From: Sphingomonas changbaiensis NBRC 104936
GTDB taxonomy: Bacteria; Pseudomonadota; Alphaproteobacteria; Sphingomonadales; Sphingomonadaceae
Direction: 5' to 3'
Length of the DNA: 58,179 bases
NCBI RefSeq assembly: GCF_000974765.1
Contig: NZ_BBWU01000045.1
Coordinates: forward strand, 87,501-145,679
The translations under genes were made by a program, and so were the position numbers. The notes under the pieces were generated by a model. The model did no database searches. It was not told the origin of the DNA and was given only the letters and a program-made list of their open reading frames with translations. Positions 32,953-43,756 of this stretch are shown one piece after another (position 1 is the stretch's first letter; every line of letters starts with the position of its first letter).

Positions 32953-35697
32953 ATGCCTCATCTCTATCTGGTCGACGGATCCGGCTACATCTTCCGCGCC
33001 TATCACCGGCTGCCGCCGCTGACGAACAAGCATGGCGAGCCGGTCGGCGCCGTCTACGGCTACACGACGATGCTGTGGAAGCTGGCCGAGGAGCTCAACA
33101 AGGCCGACGGGCCGACGCACCTGGCGGTCATCTTCGACCACTCGGCCAAGTCGTTCCGCAACGACATGTACGACCAGTACAAAGCCCACCGTCCCCCGCC
33201 CCCCGAAGATCTGGTGCCGCAATTCCCGATGATCCGGGATGCCACCCGTGCTTTCTCGCTGCCGTGCCTGGAAGAACCGGGCGTCGAAGCGGACGACCTG
33301 ATCGCGTCCTATACGAAGGCGGCGCTGGCGCAGGGGTGGCAGGTGACGATCGTCAGCTCCGACAAGGACCTGATGCAGCTGATCGAGCCGGGGCTCGACC
33401 TCTACGACACGATGAACAATCGCCGGCTCGGCGCCGAGGCAGTGATCGAGAAATTCGGCGTGCCGCCCGGTCAGCTCGGCGAAGTGCTCGCGCTGATGGG
33501 CGATAGCGTCGACAATGTGCCCGGCGTGCCCGGCGTCGGCCCGAAGACCGCGTCGAAGCTGATCGCGGAACATGGCGACGTGGAGGCGGTGCTGGCCGCC
33601 GCGCCGTCGATGAAGCCAGGCAAATTGCGCGATAACCTGATCGAGCACGCCGAAAAGGCACGGCTGTCTCGCGAGCTGGTGAAACTCAAATGCGATGTGC
33701 CGCTCGGCCATCCGCTCGAGGAAATGGAGCTGCAGGGCATTCCCGAACCGCCACTGCGTGCGTTCCTGGAGCATCACGGTTTCAAGTCGCTGCTGATGCG
33801 TCTCGGCCAGGTCGCGGACGAGGTGCCCGAAGCCGAATCGAGCATCGAGCTGCCGCCCGATCCGCCCTGCGACCATGACGGGTATGAGACGGTGTTGACG
33901 GTCGAAGCGCTCGACCGCTGGATCGCCGCGGCAACGGCGCAGGGCTTCGTCGCCGTCGATACCGAGACCGACAGCAAGGACCAGATGCACGCCGGACTGG
34001 TCGGCGTCAGCCTGGCGCTGGAGCCGAACAAGGCCTGCTACATCCCGCTCGGCCATGGCGGCGGAGACCTGCTGGGCGGGGACTTTCCGGCCCAGATCCC
34101 GTTCGACACGGCGGTCGCGAAGCTGAAACCGCTGCTGGAAAATCCGGCGGTCCTGAAGATCGGGCACAACATCAAATTCGATATGTGCGTGCTTGCGCGC
34201 CACGGCGTCCGCATCGCGCCGTACGACGATACGATCGTCATCAGCTTCGATCTCGACGCGGGTCTACACGGCCACGGCATGGACGAGTTGGCGGCCACGC
34301 ACCTCAATCACAGCTGCATCGCGTTCAAGGACGTGGTCGGCACCGGCAAGAACCAGCTCGGCTTTCATCAGGTCGACCTGAATTCCGCGACCCGCTACGC
34401 CGCCGAGGATGCGGACGTGACGCTGCGCCTCTGGCGCCGGCTGAAACCGCGCCTGTCCGCCGACGGCGCGACGAACGTCTATGAACGCGTCGACCGGCCG
34501 CTGATCCCTGTCGTGGGCGCGATGGAGCGGGCGGGCATCAAGGTCGACCGTGGATATCTGTCGCGCCTATCCGGCGATTTCGCCCAGCAGATCGGCGCTA
34601 TCGAGGCCGACATTTTCGCTATTGTCGGCACGCCCTTCACGATCGGCAGCCCGAAGCAGCTGGGCGACATTCTCTTCGAGCAGATGGGGCTGAAGGGCGG
34701 CCGCAAGGGCAAGTCGGGCGTCTATTCGACCGACGTGAACGAGCTGGAGCGGCTGGCGGCCGAGGGGGTCGAGGTTGCCCGGCGCGTGCTCGACTGGCGG
34801 CAGCTGACCAAGCTCAAATCGACCTACACCGACGCGCTGCAGCAGGAAATCAGCCCGGAAACGGGCCGCGTCCATACCTGTTATTCATTGACCGGCGCGC
34901 AGACCGGGCGCCTGTCATCGACCGAGCCCAATCTTCAGAACATCCCGATCCGCACCGAGACCGGCCGGCAGATTCGCGACGCCTTTGTCGCGGAGCCGGG
35001 CAACGTCATCCTGTCGGCCGACTATAGCCAGATCGAACTGCGCATCGCAGCGCACATGGCAGACGTGCCGCAGCTCCGCGCCGCGTTCGCTGCCGGCGAG
35101 GATATTCACGCGCTCACCGCGACCGAGCTGTTCGGCGAGGTCAACCGTGACACACGCGGGCGTGCGAAGACCATCAACTTCGCGATCCTCTACGGCATCT
35201 CGCGCTGGGGCCTGGCCGGCCGGCTGAGCGTAACCGTCGAAGAAGCGCAGGTGATGATCGACCGCTATTTCGAACGCTTCCCCGGCATCAACCGCTACAT
35301 AGCCGAAACGCTGACGACGGTGCGCGAGCGCGGCTATACGACCACCCTGTTCGGGCGGAGGACACATTTCCCGCGCATCAAATCCAAGGTCCAGCACGAG
35401 CGCCAGGGCGCCGAGCGCGCCGCGATCAATGCGCCGATCCAGGGCACCAGCGCCGATATCATCAAGCGCGCGATGGTGAAGATGGGGCCGGCGCTCGAAA
35501 GGGCCGGTCTGCCGCACGTGCGCATGCTTCTCCAGGTGCATGACGAGCTCGTGTTCGAGCTGCCGGAACGTGATGCCGAGGCGGCAAGCACTGTCATTCG
35601 CGACGTCATGGCGTCGGCCGCGGAGCCGGCGGTCAAGCTCAGCGTTCCGCTGGGGGTGGAGATCGGCCACGGCGCGAGCTGGGGCGCTGCTCACTAA
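32953..35697 (+). CDS. polA: DNA polymerase I
   Basis: 914 residues with all three domains. The N-terminal 5'-3' exonuclease starts MPHLYLVDGSGYIFRAYH and has VEADDLIA and GVPGVGPKTA. The 3'-5' proofreading domain is intact: AVDTETD (exo I), GHNIKFDM (exo II) and YAAEDADVT (exo III). The polymerase has TGRLSS, LSADYSQIELR (motif A), INFAILYG (motif B) and QVHDELVFE (motif C). The upstream open frame is an artefact of high GC over the dehydrogenase gene. Confidence 0.97.
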   Translation: MPHLYLVDGSGYIFRAYHRLPPLTNKHGEPVGAVYGYTTMLWKLAEELNKADGPTHLAVIFDHSAKSFRNDMYDQYKAHRPPPPEDLVPQFPMIRDATRAFSLPCLEEPGVEADDLIASYTKAALAQGWQVTIVSSDKDLMQLIEPGLDLYDTMNNRRLGAEAVIEKFGVPPGQLGEVLALMGDSVDNVPGVPGVGPKTASKLIAEHGDVEAVLAAAPSMKPGKLRDNLIEHAEKARLSRELVKLKCDVPLGHPLEEMELQGIPEPPLRAFLEHHGFKSLLMRLGQVADEVPEAESSIELPPDPPCDHDGYETVLTVEALDRWIAAATAQGFVAVDTETDSKDQMHAGLVGVSLALEPNKACYIPLGHGGGDLLGGDFPAQIPFDTAVAKLKPLLENPAVLKIGHNIKFDMCVLARHGVRIAPYDDTIVISFDLDAGLHGHGMDELAATHLNHSCIAFKDVVGTGKNQLGFHQVDLNSATRYAAEDADVTLRLWRRLKPRLSADGATNVYERVDRPLIPVVGAMERAGIKVDRGYLSRLSGDFAQQIGAIEADIFAIVGTPFTIGSPKQLGDILFEQMGLKGGRKGKSGVYSTDVNELERLAAEGVEVARRVLDWRQLTKLKSTYTDALQQEISPETGRVHTCYSLTGAQTGRLSSTEPNLQNIPIRTETGRQIRDAFVAEPGNVILSADYSQIELRIAAHMADVPQLRAAFAAGEDIHALTATELFGEVNRDTRGRAKTINFAILYGISRWGLAGRLSVTVEEAQVMIDRYFERFPGINRYIAETLTTVRERGYTTTLFGRRTHFPRIKSKVQHERQGAERAAINAPIQGTSADIIKRAMVKMGPALERAGLPHVRMLLQVHDELVFELPERDAEAASTVIRDVMASAAEPAVKLSVPLGVEIGHGASWGAAH

Positions 35698-35738
35698 GGT
35701 TATGGGCACTGGGCACGAACCTGTCTAAGCACGGCCCA

Positions 35739-37259
35739 ATGGGGGAAACCGACGCGCCGGCCAGCGATATCGCAGACCTTGCCAAGGGCGGCCGCACGAA
35801 CATGCTCGGCTTCCTGCTGCGACTGGCGGCGCGAATCCCGTTCCTGTTCATTGCGGGACGCATGTACGGGCCGGCGGCGCTCGGCCGCTTTGCTTATGCG
35901 ATCCTGGTCATCGAATTCGCGGCCCAGCTTGCGACTTTGGGGCTGAAGCGCGGGCTCGCCCAGCAGCTGTCATCGACCGAACGGCCGCACGTCTGCGTGG
36001 TCTGGGACGGGCTGCTGGTCGCTGGCGCGGCCTCAGCGATTGCGGCCGCAATCCTGGCGGCTGTCCCCGAACTGATGTTTCCGAACAGCGGCGTCAACGG
36101 CCTCGACCGCCTGTTGCCGCTGACGATCTTCGCCCTGGCCTGGTCCGATGTTTCGCTGGCGGCGCTCGCCTACCGCCACAATGTCGCCGCGACCGTGCGT
36201 GCCCGGGCGGTGATCGAGCCCTGGACGATCAGCATCGCGGCCGGCGCGCTCTATTTCTACTCGACCAGGGACGGGCTGATCCTGTCCTACGTGCTGTCGC
36301 TGATCGCGGCGCTCGTCGCGTCGATCATCCCGCTGGTCCGGAGCTATGGCTGGCCGCGCGGCTGGTCGCCCCGCCCGATCGCGCTCTTCGGCCTTGCCCG
36401 TCGCAACGCCCCGCTTGCCGCAGCCGACGCGATTGAGTGGGCGACGCGCAACGTGGACCGCGCGATCATCGGCCTGTTCTTCCCGCCGGCAACGGTCGGC
36501 ATCTACTGGGTCGCGCAGCAGATCGCGACCTTGCCGCAAAAGTTGAAGACCAGCTTCGATCCGATCCTTGGCCCGGTGATCACGCAAAGCCTGGCCGAGG
36601 GCGACAAGGCCGCGGTTGCAGCGCAGGTGCGGCAGGTCGGTTTCTGGATCATCGCTGCCCAGGCGGGCATCGCGCTCGCGCTCACGATTCCTGGCGAAGC
36701 GGTGATGGGCTTGGCCGGCCCGCAATTCGTCAGCGGCACCGGCGCGCTCGCGTTCCTGATGATCGCCGAGGTCGTGGCGGCAACCGCGGTCGTCTCGGAA
36801 TCGGCGCTGGTCTATGTGGCGCGCCACCGCAACCTGATGATCTCGCTCGCGACGATCGCGATCCAGATTGCCCTCAGCTTCGCGCTGATCATCGGCATGC
36901 GCGAGGCTGGTTTGCCGCCAAACGTGCAGGCGGTCGGGCCCGCGATCGCGCTTCCCCTCGCGCTGGGCTTCGCGGCGGTGATGAAGGCGCGGCTGTTGTC
37001 GAAGCTGCTCGACGCGCCGGTCTCTCCGTGGCGCTGGGCGCTTGTCTGGGCGGTCGCTGCGGGCACAGTCGTCGGCTATCTGGCAACCCACATTCCCGAA
37101 TGGAGCGAGCTGCTGATCGGCATGCCGGCGATCCTGCTCAGCTACGGCGCGGTGATCTGGATGAAGGGCTTCACCAGGGAAGACCGGGTGCTGTTCCGGC
37201 TGAAGAACGGCGAAAAGCCGACGCTGCCCGCACCGGGAGAGGCGCGGCAGGCGCGGTGA
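35739..37259 (+). CDS. Polysaccharide/lipid flippase (MOP superfamily, Wzx-like)
   Basis: 506 residues with about 12-14 hydrophobic segments along its length; the N terminus [37 protein letters not shown]... ([20 protein letters not shown]) is typical of Wzx/MurJ-type exporters. It probably translocates lipid-linked oligosaccharide across the inner membrane. No other polysaccharide genes lie beside it, so the substrate is open. Confidence 0.82.
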   Translation: MGETDAPASDIADLAKGGRTNMLGFLLRLAARIPFLFIAGRMYGPAALGRFAYAILVIEFAAQLATLGLKRGLAQQLSSTERPHVCVVWDGLLVAGAASAIAAAILAAVPELMFPNSGVNGLDRLLPLTIFALAWSDVSLAALAYRHNVAATVRARAVIEPWTISIAAGALYFYSTRDGLILSYVLSLIAALVASIIPLVRSYGWPRGWSPRPIALFGLARRNAPLAAADAIEWATRNVDRAIIGLFFPPATVGIYWVAQQIATLPQKLKTSFDPILGPVITQSLAEGDKAAVAAQVRQVGFWIIAAQAGIALALTIPGEAVMGLAGPQFVSGTGALAFLMIAEVVAATAVVSESALVYVARHRNLMISLATIAIQIALSFALIIGMREAGLPPNVQAVGPAIALPLALGFAAVMKARLLSKLLDAPVSPWRWALVWAVAAGTVVGYLATHIPEWSELLIGMPAILLSYGAVIWMKGFTREDRVLFRLKNGEKPTLPAPGEARQAR

Positions 37260-37271
37260 TATAAGCCTGGC

Positions 37272-38837
37272 TCAGTGCCGGAAATGCCGGATGCCGGTGA
37301 AGACCATCGCCAGCCCCGCCTCGTCGGCCGCTGCGATCACGTCCGCGTCGCGGATCGAGCCGCCCGGCTGGATCACCGCCGTCGCGCCGGCTTCGACAGC
37401 AGCCAGCAGGCCGTCGGCGAAGGGGAAGAAGGCGTCTGACGCGACCGCTGATCCAATCGTGCGCGGCTGCGGCCAGCCGGCCTTCTCGGCTGCGTCCTTC
37501 GCCTTCCATGCCGCAATTCGGGCCGATTCGAGCCGGTTCATCTGCCCGGCGCCAATGCCCGCCGTCGCGCCGTCCCTGGCATAGACGATCGCGTTGGACT
37601 TGACGTGCTTGGCGACGGTCCAGGCGAACCGGCAATCGGCGAGCTCCTGCTCGGTCGGCTGCCGCTTCGTCACGACTGTCAGCTCGCCGATCGCACCATT
37701 ATCGCGCGACTGGACCAGCATCCCGCCCGCGATGCTCTTCAGCATCAGGCCCGGCCGCTTCGGGTCGGGCAGTTCGCCGCAGAGAAGCAGGCGGAGGTTC
37801 TTCTTGCGCGCGAAGGCCGCCCGCGCTGCCTCGTCCGCACCGGGCGCGACCACCACTTCGGTGAAGATCTCGGTGATCGCCTCCGCCGTCGCGCCGTCCA
37901 GCGGCCGGTTGCAGGCGATGATACCGCCAAACGCGGAGACGGTATCGCAGGCGAATGCGGCCTTATAGGCCTCCAGCAAGGTTTCGCCGGTCGCGACGCC
38001 GCAGGGGTTCGCGTGCTTGACGATGACGACGGTCGGCGGGCCATCACGGAATTCCGCGACCAGCTCCAGGGCCGCGTCGGCATCGTTGAAATTGTTATAG
38101 CTGAGTTCCTTGCCCTGCAGCTGCTCGGCCTGAGCGACGCCGCGCGCCGACGGACCGGCCGGCAGGTACAGCGCCGCCTTCTGATGCGGGTTCTCGCCAT
38201 AGCGCAGCTCCTGCCCGCGCTTCAGCGGCACCGACAGCGTGTCTGGGAACATCTGCCCCTGGTCGGCAAAGGCGAACCAGGAGGCGATCGTCGCGTCATA
38301 CTGCGCGGTCAGCGCGAACGCCTTGGCGGCAAGCTGCTTGCGTTCGTCGAGACTGGTCGAACCCCTGGCAACCACTTCATAATCGGCCGGATCGGTGACG
38401 ATCGCGACGAACGCGTGGTTCTTGGCAGCCGATCGCACCATGGACGGGCCGCCAATGTCGATATTCTCGATCACTTCATCGCGCCCGGCACCGCGCGCGA
38501 CGGTCTGAGCGAACGGGTAGAGGTTCACCACGACCAGGTCGATTGCGCCGATGCCATGCGCGTCCATCGCCGCGACATGCTCGGGATTGTCGCGTACGCC
38601 GAGCAGCCCGCCGTGCACGTTCGGGTGCAGCGTCTTCACGCGCCCGTCCATCATCTCCGGAAAGCCAGTCAGGTCGGAAATGTCGCGAACCTCCAGCCCC
38701 GCATCGCGAAGCGCCTTCGCCGTGCCGCCGGTTGAGACCAGTTCGACCCCCTTAGCGGCGAGCGCCCGGCCGAGTTCGGCCAGGCCGGTCTTGTCGGAAA
38801 CGGAAAGAAGCGCGCGGCGAATGGGGATATCGGTCAT
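37272..38837 (-). CDS. purH: PurH, bifunctional AICAR transformylase/IMP cyclohydrolase
   Basis: 521 residues. It performs the last two steps of IMP synthesis. The N-terminal IMP cyclohydrolase (MGS-like) domain has [21 protein letters not shown] and NLYPF; the C-terminal transformylase domain has [18 protein letters not shown] and [10 protein letters not shown]. It is the last gene of the left-reading rsmB-rpe-heparinase-purH group, 31 bases after the heparinase gene, and converges on the flippase gene with a 12-base gap. Confidence 0.97.
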   Translation of the reverse strand: MTDIPIRRALLSVSDKTGLAELGRALAAKGVELVSTGGTAKALRDAGLEVRDISDLTGFPEMMDGRVKTLHPNVHGGLLGVRDNPEHVAAMDAHGIGAIDLVVVNLYPFAQTVARGAGRDEVIENIDIGGPSMVRSAAKNHAFVAIVTDPADYEVVARGSTSLDERKQLAAKAFALTAQYDATIASWFAFADQGQMFPDTLSVPLKRGQELRYGENPHQKAALYLPAGPSARGVAQAEQLQGKELSYNNFNDADAALELVAEFRDGPPTVVIVKHANPCGVATGETLLEAYKAAFACDTVSAFGGIIACNRPLDGATAEAITEIFTEVVVAPGADEAARAAFARKKNLRLLLCGELPDPKRPGLMLKSIAGGMLVQSRDNGAIGELTVVTKRQPTEQELADCRFAWTVAKHVKSNAIVYARDGATAGIGAGQMNRLESARIAAWKAKDAAEKAGWPQPRTIGSAVASDAFFPFADGLLAAVEAGATAVIQPGGSIRDADVIAAADEAGLAMVFTGIRHFRH

Positions 38838-38868
38838 GGGCGCGCCTTAGCGGCGCGCTCCCGGCTTG

Positions 38869-40599
38869 TTAACCCGCCCGCTTGAACAGCCAGCTGACGC
38901 TTGCGCCCCCCGGCGGAGATTCGGCGGAAATCACCAGCTGCTGCGTCTCGCGCGGGCGGCCGGTGCCGTCGACCCACAGGCTTTCCTCGGTGCCGAGCAC
39001 GCCGCCCTTGCAGCGGAATTGCCACAGCGGGCCGTCATCGATCCGGAGCAGGGCACCCTGGCTGTCGGCGGTGAGCGTCACTTCGACCTCCGGCGCCAGA
39101 TGGAAGCGGATCGCGAACGGCGCCGCGCGCTTGCGGCGGCCGGCGGGGAGCAGCATGTCCTCGCCCGAAAGCTGGCGCCCGTCGACGCTGAGCGCGAGCT
39201 GGCGGCGGTGGAGCAAGCCGTAGCGGCGGACATAGCCGTCATGGCTCGCCTCGATCCGGCTGCCCGATTCGAGCTCCTGCCGGTCAATCTCCACTTCGAC
39301 TACGCCGCGGCCTAGGCTCCCGTCCGGATGCACGGCGGTCGAGTTCGCATCGGCGACGATCAGCGTCGAATGGGCGGCAGTCGCACGGAGCGCGTCGGCA
39401 AGCTGCGCGGGCAGCATCGCGCCGGGATTGCGCGCCCCGCCACAGCTGACGACCAGCCGGTGCGATCCGTCCGACATTTCAAAAGCCAGCGTCGACGCGC
39501 AACCGCCGCTCGCCGCACGCGATGCCGGCGGGGGCGCAGCGTCCATCGAGATCACGGTCGCGCCGCCGGCAAGGCGCTGATACCCCCACTGCCGCGCCTG
39601 CCGCAGCGGGCGCGCGCGAACGCCCGAAGCTTCGACAACCGCCTCGATGCGCCCTTGATCGAACGGCAGCCCACCCTGCCAGCTCGCCAGTCCGCCATCG
39701 CCGTGCGTGACACCGAGCAGGGCCGGCACGGCGCGTGCCAGCGTCGTCTCGACCGCCGGAAGCACTTCCTGGCGTCGCGAATCATAGGCCGCGCGGAGGA
39801 GGCTCAGCAGCCCGATCGCTTCCAGCAGCGCCGCGGGGGAGCGGCAGATCAGCCCGCCATCCTCACCGAACGTCTGGCCAAGCGCGCGCGTCAGCCCGGC
39901 CTCCGCGAAAACGCGGCGCGGATCGCCGCCCGGAATCAGCAGCCCGGCGGCGATCAGCCCGGCCCAGGCGGCGACGCGGCCAAGCCCTTCCGGCGCCTTG
40001 TCTGCAGCGCGGTCGAGGTGGCGGGCGCCGCGCGCAAGCGTGTTCAGCACGACAGAGCGATAGACGAGATCGCGGCTCGACAGGATCAGCGGCGCGTGCG
40101 CGGTCCAGTAGAGGATGCGTTTGCCCCACAGGTCCGCGCGCCAGACGATGCCGCCGACATGCTCGGCATGGGCGGCGAGCCAGCGGCTCATGATTGCTTC
40201 GGCGACCGGCGCGCCCTGCTGACGGGTGCCGGCCGTCGACAGGTCGCGCAGCCAGGCAAAGCTGTGCAGATATTCGACCATGCCCGGCGAGCCTTGAAGC
40301 GCACCGAAGTTCAGCTCGCGGATCGCGATCCGCTCGCCGCGCCAGGTGATCCAACCCTGCAGCAGTGCCTGCCCGGCCTTCAGATCGCCGATCACCGGAT
40401 CGTCGGGCGCCGCGAGCAGCTTCAGCGGAAAACGGCCGCGCAGCCGCAATTTGTGCAGCGGCGTGCGCCAGGCCAGCCGCTGTAGCCTTTCGGCGATGCG
40501 CTGCGACAGCGAGATTCCGCGATCGGTATCGACGCGAATGAGCCGCTTGCCCTGCTCGATGCCATCCGCGCCCGGGTCGATCGGCTCGTGCTTGGTCAT
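38869..40599 (-). CDS. Heparinase II/III-family protein
   Basis: 576 residues. The C-terminal half carries the heparinase II/III-type beta-sandwich region ([10 protein letters not shown]...[36 protein letters not shown]), and the N-terminal half is alpha-helical. No signal peptide is seen, unusual for a polysaccharide lyase. ATG 40599 overlaps the rpe stop (ATGA). The substrate is unknown; a cytoplasmic role in envelope polysaccharide processing is possible (inference). Confidence 0.85.
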   Translation of the reverse strand: MTKHEPIDPGADGIEQGKRLIRVDTDRGISLSQRIAERLQRLAWRTPLHKLRLRGRFPLKLLAAPDDPVIGDLKAGQALLQGWITWRGERIAIRELNFGALQGSPGMVEYLHSFAWLRDLSTAGTRQQGAPVAEAIMSRWLAAHAEHVGGIVWRADLWGKRILYWTAHAPLILSSRDLVYRSVVLNTLARGARHLDRAADKAPEGLGRVAAWAGLIAAGLLIPGGDPRRVFAEAGLTRALGQTFGEDGGLICRSPAALLEAIGLLSLLRAAYDSRRQEVLPAVETTLARAVPALLGVTHGDGGLASWQGGLPFDQGRIEAVVEASGVRARPLRQARQWGYQRLAGGATVISMDAAPPPASRAASGGCASTLAFEMSDGSHRLVVSCGGARNPGAMLPAQLADALRATAAHSTLIVADANSTAVHPDGSLGRGVVEVEIDRQELESGSRIEASHDGYVRRYGLLHRRQLALSVDGRQLSGEDMLLPAGRRKRAAPFAIRFHLAPEVEVTLTADSQGALLRIDDGPLWQFRCKGGVLGTEESLWVDGTGRPRETQQLVISAESPPGGASVSWLFKRAG

Positions 40600-41264
40600 G
40601 ACCCTCTCAAGGCTCTGATGTTCTCGGCATAGGCGGACGGGCCGCCCTTGAACGTCGCGGTGCCGGCGACGAGCACGTCGGCGCCGGCAGCGATCGCGCG
40701 CGGCGCGGTCGTGCGGTCGATGCCGCCATCGACCTCAAGGTCGATCGGCTTGCCCAGCTTGTCGATCTGCTTGCGGATCGCCTCGATCTTGCGGAGTTGG
40801 CTTTCGATGAAGCTCTGGCCACCGAAACCGGGATTGACGCTCATCACCAGCACCAGGTCGATCTCTTCCAGCACATAGTCGAGCATCTTGGCCGGCGTCG
40901 CGGGGTTCAGCGACACGCCGGCGCGCTTGCCGAGGCTCTTGATGCGCTGAATCGTGCGATGGAGGTGCGGGCCGGCTTCCGGGTGCACCGTGATCGTGTC
41001 CGCGCCGGCCTCCGCGAACGCGTCCAGATAGGCGTCGATCGGTGAGATCATCAGGTGGACGTCGAACGGCTTGGTCGTGTGCGGGCGGAGCGCCTTCACC
41101 ACCATCGGCCCGATCGTGATGTTGGGCACGAAATGCCCGTCCATCACATCGACATGGATCCAGTCCGCGCCCGCGTCGTCGATCGCGCGGACTTCCTCGC
41201 CCAGCCGCGCAAAATCGGCGGAGAGGATCGACGGGGCGATGCGGACCGAGGCTTGCACGGACAC
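40596..41264 (-). CDS. rpe: Ribulose-phosphate 3-epimerase
   Basis: 222 residues, (beta/alpha)8 barrel of the pentose phosphate pathway. Motifs are [42 protein letters not shown] and LEVDGGI. The start is GTG at 41264. It lies between rsmB and the heparinase gene with a four-base overlap downstream. Confidence 0.96.
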   Translation of the reverse strand: MSVQASVRIAPSILSADFARLGEEVRAIDDAGADWIHVDVMDGHFVPNITIGPMVVKALRPHTTKPFDVHLMISPIDAYLDAFAEAGADTITVHPEAGPHLHRTIQRIKSLGKRAGVSLNPATPAKMLDYVLEEIDLVLVMSVNPGFGGQSFIESQLRKIEAIRKQIDKLGKPIDLEVDGGIDRTTAPRAIAAGADVLVAGTATFKGGPSAYAENIRALRGS

Positions 41265-41322
41265 TAGCCCTAGTGGCTCCGCGCACGCGTTTGAAGCGTG
41301 AGGTCGCCTTTATCCACAATCC

Positions 41323-42570
41323 CTAACGTTTGAAGCGCGCAATGAAGAAACCGTCGAGCGCGCCTTTGTCGGCGAGCATGGTTGGGAGGGTGCGGACATA
41401 GCCGCTCGGGTGCGGCGCGATGCCCTCCGGCAGTTCGTCCGATGCGACCGGATCGAGCGTGAGCTCTGGCGCATGATCGAGATGTAGTTCGCCTTCGTCC
41501 GGCTCCAGCGAGCAGGTCGAGAAGACGAGCGTGCCGCCGGGCTTCAGCCAGCCGGAGGCGCGCGCCAGCATCGCGCGCTGCAGCTCGGCCATTTCGGCGA
41601 TCACCTTCGGGCGGACGCGGTACAGCACGTCCGGGTGGCGGCGGAAAATGCCGGTCGCGCTGCACGGCGCGTCGAGCAGGATCGCGTCCACGGGGGCGGA
41701 CGGCTCCCACTGCATCACATCGGCTTCGATGACCTCGGCAGAAAGGCGGGTGCGCTGAAGGTTCTCGCGCAGTCGTTCGAGGCGATTCGCCGAGCTGTCC
41801 ACCGCAGTCACGCGCCAGCCGGCGCTCGCCAGCTGGAGCGTCTTGCCGCCCGGCGCTGCGCACAGGTCGAGCACGGCACGGCCATCGCCGGGTCCGAGCA
41901 GCCGGGCCGGAATCGAGGCGGCCAGGTCCTGCACCCACCATTGCCCCTCCGCGAAGCCCGGCAGCTCGGCAACCCGGCTCTGGGTGAAGATGCGGGCGTG
42001 TCGGTCGGCCAGATGCTCGCCCGCGAAGGCCTGCGCCGCGTCGGCATCGGCAAAGCTGAGGTCCAGCGGCGGAGGGGCGGCGAGGGCGCTCCGGGCGGCA
42101 TCGACCATGTCGCGGTCCCAGGCGGTGAGCCACCGCTCCGCAACGCCGCGCGGCAGCGACGGCGAGGCGGGGAGCGTCACCTTGCGCCGCATCAGCGCGC
42201 CGAACACGCCGTGCACCAGCCGCCGCGGGCCGCCGTCGACCAGCGGCAGCACTGTCGAGATCGCGGCATGCGGCGGCGTGCCGAGCGCGAGCGCCTGGAC
42301 CAGCGCGATCCTCAGCGCAAACCGCGCCTTCGCGTCGGGCGGCAGCCGCTGCTGCGTCGCCGAATCGATCAGCGCGTCGAGGTCGGGCAGGCGCCTGAGC
42401 GTCTCGGCCGCGATCGCGTGCGCGAGGCCGCGGTCCTCGGGCTTGGCGAGATCGCCCGCAGCCCCGCCCAGCGCGGCTTCGAGCGGCAATCCACGGCGCA
42501 ATACCGCGTCGAGCAGGCGCAGTGCCGCGCGGCGGGCGTCGACGCCGGGAGGGGAGGCTTGCGGTTTCAT
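41323..42570 (-). CDS. RsmB-like rRNA cytosine-C5 methyltransferase
   Basis: 415 residues. An N-terminal NusB-like helical domain (about 10-130; ARRAALRLLDAVLRRG) is joined to a SAM-dependent Nol1/Nop2/Sun domain with VLDLCAAPGGKTLQLA, DAPCSATGIFRRHPD and the second catalytic Cys in FSTCSLEPDE. This layout is RsmB (16S rRNA m5C967). ATG 42570 begins the protein at MKPQASPPGVDARR; the gene diverges from the DUF1674 gene. Confidence 0.92.
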   Translation of the reverse strand: MKPQASPPGVDARRAALRLLDAVLRRGLPLEAALGGAAGDLAKPEDRGLAHAIAAETLRRLPDLDALIDSATQQRLPPDAKARFALRIALVQALALGTPPHAAISTVLPLVDGGPRRLVHGVFGALMRRKVTLPASPSLPRGVAERWLTAWDRDMVDAARSALAAPPPLDLSFADADAAQAFAGEHLADRHARIFTQSRVAELPGFAEGQWWVQDLAASIPARLLGPGDGRAVLDLCAAPGGKTLQLASAGWRVTAVDSSANRLERLRENLQRTRLSAEVIEADVMQWEPSAPVDAILLDAPCSATGIFRRHPDVLYRVRPKVIAEMAELQRAMLARASGWLKPGGTLVFSTCSLEPDEGELHLDHAPELTLDPVASDELPEGIAPHPSGYVRTLPTMLADKGALDGFFIARFKR

Positions 42571-42626
42571 GCTTGTTCGCGCGGCTCCCTGCGCCCATCT
42601 GGCCTGCAAGACAAGGAGCCGTTCCG

Positions 42627-42785
42627 ATGGGCCAGCGCCCCGCGCATGTGAAGCCGCCCAAATATCTGAGCCCGAACCCGCCCGTGCCGCGGCCGGAGCC
42701 GGTCAAGCGCGAGGACGATCCCCTCGGCCTCGACCCCACCCGCTATGGCGATTGGGCGCTCAAGGGAATCGCGGTCGACTTTTAG
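42627..42785 (+). CDS. DUF1674 / SDHAF4-like small protein
   Basis: 52 residues ending [17 protein letters not shown], the DUF1674 signature shared with SDHAF4, the mitochondrial assembly factor for the flavinylated succinate dehydrogenase subunit. AAGGAG precedes ATG 42627. It is not beside sdh genes here: it diverges from rsmB and its stop overlaps the gpsA stop by four bases. Confidence 0.9.
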   Translation: MGQRPAHVKPPKYLSPNPPVPRPEPVKREDDPLGLDPTRYGDWALKGIAVDF

Positions 42786-43756
42786 GCCTCGGCCCGGATC
42801 GGCCGCGACAGCAGGCCGCCGATCACGTCGTCCACGGCCGCCTCGCCGCCGAGCAGGGCGCAGACAGCGTCGACCACCGGCATGTCCACGCCCACCTCGC
42901 GCGCCGCCTGTTGCAGCACCGGCGCGGTGAACGCGCCTTCCGCGACCGACTTGCGGTCGGCGAGCAGGTCCGCCGCCGCGCGGCCTTGGCCGATGCCAAC
43001 GCCCAGCGAGAAATTGCGCGAGCTGACCGACGAGCAGGTGAGGACGAGGTCGCCCAGGCCCGACAGGCCCGCCAGCGTCTCCGCCCGCGCGCCTTTCGCA
43101 AGCCCGAAGCGCGTCATCTCGGCAAAGCCGCGGCTGATCAGCGCCGCGCGTGCGTTCTGGCCGAGGCCGCGCCCCTCGACGATCCCGCACGCGATCGCGA
43201 GCACGTTCTTGACCGCGCCGCCGATCTCCGCGCCGATCACGTCCGTCGACAGATAGGGGCGGAAAAAAGGGCGGGCGATCGCCTCCGCCAGCAGCCTGCC
43301 GCGCGCTTCGTCCCGGCAGGCGAGCGTGACGGCGGCCGGCAGTCGTGCCGCGACTTCGTGGGCGAAGGTCGGGCCCGACAGCACTGCGATGGGCGCATCC
43401 GGATGCGCTTCCGCCGCGACTTCCGACATCAGCTTGCGGGTGCCTGCTTCCAATCCCTTCGAGCACAGGATCAGCGGCCGGTCCGTTTGCGGCAGCTCCC
43501 CCAGCAGCGCGCGCAGATACTGGGCGGGCGGCACGACGAGCAGGATCGAGCAGCTGGCCAAATCGGCGAGCGACGCGGTCGCGCGGATCGCCGGAGACAG
43601 CGGCACGCCGGGCAGGAAGACGATGTTCTCCCGCGCGCGGTTGATGCCGTCGACCACATCGGACTCGCGTGCCCAGAGCAGCACCTCTTCGGTTTCCGCT
43701 GCGACCTGGGCAAGCGCGGTGCCCCAGGCGCCGCCGCCGATCACGCCGATCGTCAT
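42782..43756 (-). CDS. gpsA: Glycerol-3-phosphate dehydrogenase [NAD(P)+]
   Basis: 324 residues. It makes sn-glycerol 3-phosphate for phospholipids. The N terminus [17 protein letters not shown] holds the NAD(P)-binding motif; SGPTFAHEV and [18 protein letters not shown] (catalytic Lys) follow, then [12 protein letters not shown] 43756 overlaps the tsaD stop (ATGA), so tsaD and gpsA are translationally coupled. Confidence 0.96.
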   Translation of the reverse strand: MTIGVIGGGAWGTALAQVAAETEEVLLWARESDVVDGINRARENIVFLPGVPLSPAIRATASLADLASCSILLVVPPAQYLRALLGELPQTDRPLILCSKGLEAGTRKLMSEVAAEAHPDAPIAVLSGPTFAHEVAARLPAAVTLACRDEARGRLLAEAIARPFFRPYLSTDVIGAEIGGAVKNVLAIACGIVEGRGLGQNARAALISRGFAEMTRFGLAKGARAETLAGLSGLGDLVLTCSSVSSRNFSLGVGIGQGRAAADLLADRKSVAEGAFTAPVLQQAAREVGVDMPVVDAVCALLGGEAAVDDVIGGLLSRPIRAEA

